A DNA stretch of 9,306 nucleotides from a bacterium (lineage in GTDB: Bacteria; Bacteroidota; Bacteroidia; Cytophagales; Thermonemataceae): assembly GCA_025362415.1 (NCBI GenBank), contig JANYGM010000097.1:1-9306 (forward strand), in the 5' to 3' direction. Position numbers and translations under genes: made by a program. The notes beneath the pieces were generated by a model that worked only from the letters and a program-made list of their open reading frames with translations, did not search any database and was not told the origin of the DNA. How positions within the stretch are numbered: position 1 is the stretch's first letter; each line of letters starts with the position of its first letter. Positions 5,762-9,306 of this stretch are shown piece by piece.

Positions 5762-6840
5762 AAAACCATTTTTTTTTAACTCTTTTCCTCTTTGTGATAA
5801 TGACTTCTGACGCTTTTAGCCAAGACAAAATGCTTATTGAGCCAAAGCCTGCCACTATTTTTATAGAATTAGGCAATAATAATAAGCAAATAATTAACTT
5901 TGATTTTTTGGTTTCTCACAAATCAAAAGACACATTATCCTTAGACAAATTGAGCGTTTCTGTGTTTGATAATGACAACAACCTACTACAATCACGTTTT
6001 TTGGACAATAATGGGACTGCACCAAGTATTATGATGTTGCCAAAACGAGTTTGGAACGGAGAAATAGCACAACTCATATTCAACCCATTTTCTGAATTTG
6101 AAATCAAAACTCCTATTAAAAAATTAGAATATGAATGGACATTTTCAAATAATGCAAGGAAAGAATTTATTTTCAAATCAACTGTTTATCCGCAGAAATA
6201 TATCCAAAAAACCAAATTGCAATTTCCAGTAAAAGGAAGAATACTCGTTTATGATGCTCACGACCACAACTCGCACCACAGAAGATTTGATTATAATTTT
6301 GAGCCAATAAAAGCCTTTGGTATCAATACTAACTTTATGCGTTATGCGTATGATTTTGTGATATTGAACAATGAAAATAAACAATTTCAAAATAAAGGTG
6401 CAACAGACCAAGATTATTTTAGTTTTGGCAGTCAAATATATGCCATAGCTGATGGAAAAGTGATTTATGTTGCTAGACAGCATAAAGATAACAAAGAATT
6501 TGATGTAATGAAGTTAAAAGAAAATCCCTTAGAACTCTATGGAAATTGTGTTGCTATTCAGCATAATGATAATTCTGTGAGTATTTATGGACATCTTAAA
6601 GAAAATAGTGTAAAAGTAAAAGTGAATGATATGGTAAAAGCAAACCAGCCAATAGCACAAATAGGCGTTTCTGGTAGCTCTTTTTTCCCACATTTACATT
6701 TTGAAGTGAGAACAGCAATTACCAATAATGCAGAAGGATTGCCTTCTTATTTTGAGAATATTCTTTTATTAGAAGGCAAACTCAAAAAGAAATCAAAAAC
6801 AGGATTAGTAGAAACAGGAAATATAGTTGAAGCAAAATAA
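5758..6840 (+). CDS. Secreted M23-family (LytM-like) peptidase domain protein
   Basis: This is a 360-residue protein, probably exported and acting on peptidoglycan in the periplasm. A signal peptide is visible: Lys2, a hydrophobic core (5-15), and cleavage likely after AFS or AFSQ (19-22). Residues about 25-145 form an Ig-like beta-rich region with no recognised name. The C-terminal M23 domain (about 155-340) has RYAYDFVIL (195-203), ADGKVIYVA (231-239), YGNCVAIQH (261-269), YGHLKENSVKVKVND (277-291) and SSFFPHLHFEVR (307-318). The metal-site HxH is His312/His314 and the conserved His in YGHL is 279. In the usual HxxxD motif, Asp199 is present but the His is Arg195. A His-rich stretch HDHNSHHRR (168-176) upstream may compensate. 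The tail is Lys-rich. It lies 86 nt after cinA and is closed by a strong terminator. The start at 5758 is set by the signal peptide; a run of nine Ts lies just inside (5769-5777). The fold is confident; activity is uncertain because of the substituted ligand. Confidence 0.88.
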   Translation: MKNHFFLTLFLFVIMTSDAFSQDKMLIEPKPATIFIELGNNNKQIINFDFLVSHKSKDTLSLDKLSVSVFDNDNNLLQSRFLDNNGTAPSIMMLPKRVWNGEIAQLIFNPFSEFEIKTPIKKLEYEWTFSNNARKEFIFKSTVYPQKYIQKTKLQFPVKGRILVYDAHDHNSHHRRFDYNFEPIKAFGINTNFMRYAYDFVILNNENKQFQNKGATDQDYFSFGSQIYAIADGKVIYVARQHKDNKEFDVMKLKENPLELYGNCVAIQHNDNSVSIYGHLKENSVKVKVNDMVKANQPIAQIGVSGSSFFPHLHFEVRTAITNNAEGLPSYFENILLLEGKLKKKSKTGLVETGNIVEAK

Positions 6841-6864
6841 AACCCTTTCGCAAGAAATCTAGTA

Positions 6865-6906
6865 ATAAAATATCCCAAAAAGTAATTTCTTTTTGGGATA
6901 TTTTAT
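6865..6906 (+). terminator. Rho-independent-type hairpin terminator after the M23 gene
   Basis: A perfect 18-bp inverted repeat (6865-6882 with 6889-6906) encloses a 6-nt TAATTT loop. The stem reads ATAAAATATCCCAAAAAG and its complement, so the 3' arm ends in a T-rich stretch (ATATTTTAT). It starts 25 nt after the M23 stop and finishes 27 nt before the next ATG, so it should separate the M23 gene from the HhH-barrel gene. The symmetry would let it work in both directions, but no minus-strand gene reads into it. Confidence 0.85.
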
Positions 6907-6921
6907 ATATTGCAACTATAT

Positions 6922-6929
6922 TATCTTTG
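6922..6929 (+). promoter_or_regulatory. Bacteroidota -7 box (TATCTTTG) directly before the HhH-barrel gene
   Basis: TATCTTTG matches TAnnTTTG exactly and ends 4 nt before the ATG at 6934. With the usual distance from box to initiation (about 5 nt), transcription would start at the A of the ATG, giving a leaderless mRNA. There is no TTTG 19 nt upstream (TATT there, inside the terminator stem), so the promoter is only half supported. Its position right after a terminator makes a dedicated promoter necessary somewhere here. Confidence 0.5.
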
Positions 6930-6933
6930 ATTT

Positions 6934-9060
6934 ATGAAAAAAATTATATCTATTATAGCTGTATTATTGGCTTTTTCTTGTGAAATAGTAGCGCAAAACT
7001 ATCCTAGAAAAGAAATTGAAATTGGGCAATTTATTGATGAGCTTTTTGCTATGCAAGACCAGGATAATAACACTAATTATCAGGATTTGTATGAGGCACT
7101 TTATCAACTTTATTTAGAGCCGCTCAACCTAAATACAGCTTCTCGTGAAGAATTACAAGGTTTATTTATCCTTACAGAGGCGCAAATAAACGCTTTGATG
7201 CGCCATATTTCCAAAAATGGTAAGTTGCTTTCTATCTACGAATTACAGACAATAGAAGGCTACGACTTAGCACTTATCAACAAAATAATTCCTTTTGTCA
7301 ATATTGAAGATGCTGGAAATGTTGATGCTAGACCACTTTGGAAACGTATTATTACAGAAAAAAATAATTATTTGTTATTGCGTATGGAGCAAAATCCGCA
7401 AACGCAAGTAGGCTACAAACCTACTACTTTGGCAGATACAAACACACTTGGAAATCTGCCACAACGCTATGTTGGAAGTCCACAACAGATTTACGGGCGT
7501 TTTCGTATCAGTAAAGCAAGGGATTTTAGCATAGGATTTACTTCAGAAAAAGATGCTGGTGAGCAAGTTGTTTGGAATCCTGCAAAAAGACAATATGGTA
7601 TGGATTTTTATTCTTATCACGCTTTTTTCCAAAATAAAGGCAGGTTTAAAGCCATTGCATTGGGAGATTTTCAGTTGCAAATTGGGCAAAGTTTGATGTT
7701 TGCAGCAGGTTTTAACGTGGGAAAAGGTGGAGAAACAATCAATACAATACGCAGAGCAAATATAGGGCTAAAACCTTATACATCAGTGTTGGAGTCTAAC
7801 TTTTTTAGGGGGGCAGGTTTCACTTATAATCTTCTCAAAAATAAACAAGGAGAATTAGATATCACAGCTTTTTTCTCTCGTAATTTTAGAGATGGAAATG
7901 TGCAAACGCAACTAGATACGACAGACATCAACACAGACGAAAATTTTGTCAGTTCCTTTCAACTAAGTGGTTTGCACCGCACCACAACAGAACTAAATGC
8001 TAGAAAATCCATTGGAGAACGTGTTTTAGGCACAAATTTGGGTTTTACTACCGCAGACCAACGCACTCAAATTGGGCTTAATTTTGTGCATACTACGCTA
8101 GATGCACCTATTTTGCGTACTCCTAGCGGTTATAATCAGTTTGAATTTAACGGAAAAGAAAACTATAATATTGGAATGAATGCTAATCATAGTTGGCAAA
8201 ATTTTAATTTTTTTGGTGAAGTTGTCCGCTCAAAAAGTGGTGGAATTGGCTACAATGCAGGTTTTTTGGCAAGTCTTACGCCAAAAATGGAAGCAGCAAT
8301 GCTTTTTAGAGGATTTGACAAAGATTATCATAGTTTTTATGGCTCAAGTCTAAATGAAAATAGCCGTGATATAAACGAGAGAGGCATTTATTTGGGGCTG
8401 AAATATACACCCATAAGAAAAGTAGTGATTGCCGTTTATTATGATAAATTTTTGTTTCCTTGGTTGCGCTACAAGGTTGATGCGCCCTCTGACGGACACG
8501 AATATTTAGGAAAAATAACCTACTCTCCTACTCGCAAAATCTCTATGTTTGTGCAGTTTAGGAAGGAATTTAAACAGGAAAATTTCCCTGAAAACACAAC
8601 ACAAATCAATTATTTAACAGAAAGAATACGTACTAATTTTGTATTTAATTTGGATTATAGGGCAGAAGAAATACTTTCTTTGAAGTCTAGGGCGCAATTT
8701 AGTTCTTATGAAATTGCAGGCAAACAAACAAGTGGTTTTATACTACTTCAAGACATTAACTTAAAATTTAGAAAACTAGAAATAAGCACTCGCATAGCAC
8801 TTTTTGATGTTGATGATTTTAATAATAGGCAATATACTTATGAAAAAAATGTTTTATACGCTTTCTCAATTCCTGCGTTGCAAGACAGAGGGACAAGAAA
8901 TTACATTTTGTTAGAATATCAATTTAACAAAAGATACACTATTTGGGCAAGGTATGCACGTACTAATATTATCAATAAAAAATCTGTTGGTTCTGGATTA
9001 GAAGCCACACCTACCAACACACAAGAAGACTTGAAATTTCAGTTGAGAATTATTTTTTAG
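6934..9060 (+). CDS. Secreted helix-hairpin-helix protein with C-terminal outer-membrane beta-barrel
   Basis: This is a 708-residue exported protein. A type I signal peptide (Lys2-Lys3, hydrophobic 4-14, likely cut before or after Gln21 in IVAQN) sets the start at 6934. Residues about 60-125 form a ComEA-like double helix-hairpin-helix: LNLNTASREELQGL (64-77), then GKLLSIYELQTIEGYD (96-111) and INKIIPFV (115-122). Such modules usually bind DNA backbone or mediate protein contacts. From about 145 to the end the sequence alternates polar and hydrophobic/aromatic residues in strand-length blocks with Gly/Asn/Asp turns, and it finishes in LKFQLRIIF with a terminal Phe, the hallmark of outer-membrane beta-barrels. 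No transmembrane helix is seen after the signal peptide. A role in DNA uptake or surface DNA binding is conceivable but not shown; Bacteroidota carry many such uncharacterised proteins. It has its own promoter box and is isolated from the M23 gene by a terminator. No lipobox is convincing at Cys16. Confidence 0.85.
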   Translation: MKKIISIIAVLLAFSCEIVAQNYPRKEIEIGQFIDELFAMQDQDNNTNYQDLYEALYQLYLEPLNLNTASREELQGLFILTEAQINALMRHISKNGKLLSIYELQTIEGYDLALINKIIPFVNIEDAGNVDARPLWKRIITEKNNYLLLRMEQNPQTQVGYKPTTLADTNTLGNLPQRYVGSPQQIYGRFRISKARDFSIGFTSEKDAGEQVVWNPAKRQYGMDFYSYHAFFQNKGRFKAIALGDFQLQIGQSLMFAAGFNVGKGGETINTIRRANIGLKPYTSVLESNFFRGAGFTYNLLKNKQGELDITAFFSRNFRDGNVQTQLDTTDINTDENFVSSFQLSGLHRTTTELNARKSIGERVLGTNLGFTTADQRTQIGLNFVHTTLDAPILRTPSGYNQFEFNGKENYNIGMNANHSWQNFNFFGEVVRSKSGGIGYNAGFLASLTPKMEAAMLFRGFDKDYHSFYGSSLNENSRDINERGIYLGLKYTPIRKVVIAVYYDKFLFPWLRYKVDAPSDGHEYLGKITYSPTRKISMFVQFRKEFKQENFPENTTQINYLTERIRTNFVFNLDYRAEEILSLKSRAQFSSYEIAGKQTSGFILLQDINLKFRKLEISTRIALFDVDDFNNRQYTYEKNVLYAFSIPALQDRGTRNYILLEYQFNKRYTIWARYARTNIINKKSVGSGLEATPTNTQEDLKFQLRIIF

Positions 9061-9176
9061 TTGAAAATTTTTGTTATTTTTCTGATAATCAAGCAATAAA
9101 AACGCACTAACTGATGTTACGCAAGACATGAAAATAATTCAAAAAGTTCATTCAACCACCCCCAGCCCCAGTAATG
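9061..9176. other. Intergenic stretch after the HhH-barrel gene; no gene seen
   Basis: This AT-rich stretch has no convincing hairpin terminator directly after the stop at 9060. It holds the string GTTACGCAAGACATG (9116-9130) and a C-rich patch ACCACCCCCAGCCCC (9156-9170) that stands out from the AT-rich surroundings. Such C-rich patches occur in dispersed intergenic repeats of some Cytophagales, from memory only. No complete reading frame of note is present. Confidence 0.4.
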
Positions 9177-9306
9177 TTAATTTCTAATTTCGTCCAAGTA
9201 TTTTTTGATATTTTGAGCAAAAATTATTTGACTATATGCCGTAGTTTCAATAAAATTATGTGTTAAAAAATTGACTGCAAGTGTATTGAAAATTGCTCTA
9301 TTGATA
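9177..9306 (-). CDS. Possible C-terminal end of a protein cut by the right edge
   Basis: On the minus strand a frame enters from the right edge and stays open for 42 codons to a TAA at 9179-9177. The encoded stretch is a plausible helical protein end, with NFIETTAYSQIIFAQ followed by NIKKYLDEIRN at the C-terminus. I do not recognise a family; the end of a transposase or another small helical protein are both possible. In DNA this AT-rich a random open stretch of this length is not rare, so the call is tentative. It converges on the HhH-barrel gene. Confidence 0.35.
   Translation of the reverse strand, partial: INRAIFNTLAVNFLTHNFIETTAYSQIIFAQNIKKYLDEIRN

Noticed and set aside
6178..6483. Minus-strand open frame of 101 codons inside the M23 gene
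   Set aside because: It is antisense to the conserved M23 core; its Ile/Ser/Val-rich product fits a shadow of AT-rich coding DNA.
6967..6984. Lipoprotein signal (Cys16) in the HhH-barrel protein
   Set aside because: The residues before the Cys (Ala-Phe-Ser) do not fit a lipobox, and an outer-membrane barrel is expected to use a type I signal; cleavage near Gln21 fits better.

Overview
The window looks like a chromosomal segment of an AT-rich member of the Bacteroidota, probably order Cytophagales and possibly the Bernardetia/Flexibacter group. The grounds are the Bacteroidota-style HMG-CoA lyase (ECPRDAMQG, DFGSFVSPKAIP), promoter boxes of the TTTG-N19-TAnnTTTG type, no convincing Shine-Dalgarno sites, signal peptides ending in SQ or AQ, and a large outer-membrane-type beta-barrel protein. 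The placement below phylum level is a guess from sequence style.

Left half (1-4092), all on the minus strand, read right to left. fabH (ketoacyl-ACP synthase III) is followed 17 nt later by a protein made of two DUF1599 repeats. After a 118-nt gap with its own promoter comes a second cluster: a DUF488 protein with an extra N-terminal domain, then 12 nt later a protein resembling the dual-OB (DuOB) family, then 39 nt later an HMG-CoA lyase cut by the left edge. The DUF488/DuOB pair is the most interesting unit. It is a compact, probably co-transcribed pair of poorly understood proteins from families linked to nucleic-acid transactions and possibly to defence or repair.

Centre (4093-4417): the divergent fabH/cinA intergenic region. 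It holds a near-ideal fabH promoter, a short tandem ATTACGA repeat, and a REP/MITE-like element of about 110-125 bp with two inverted, internally palindromic copies of an ACGTTGC..GCAACGT unit.

Right half (4418-9060), all on the plus strand: cinA (pyrophosphatase-like domain plus nicotinamide-nucleotide amidase), a secreted M23-type peptidase with an altered metal-site motif, a strong hairpin terminator, and a 708-residue secreted protein joining an N-terminal ComEA-like helix-hairpin-helix module to a probable outer-membrane beta-barrel. The last 246 bases hold no complete gene. A minus-strand open frame running in from the right edge may be the end of a protein.

Functionally, the segment mixes housekeeping metabolism (fatty-acid initiation, leucine/HMG-CoA degradation, pyridine-nucleotide salvage, wall remodelling) with nucleic-acid-linked proteins (DUF488/DuOB, DUF1599, HhH barrel). 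No tRNA, rRNA, CRISPR array or complete insertion sequence was seen.
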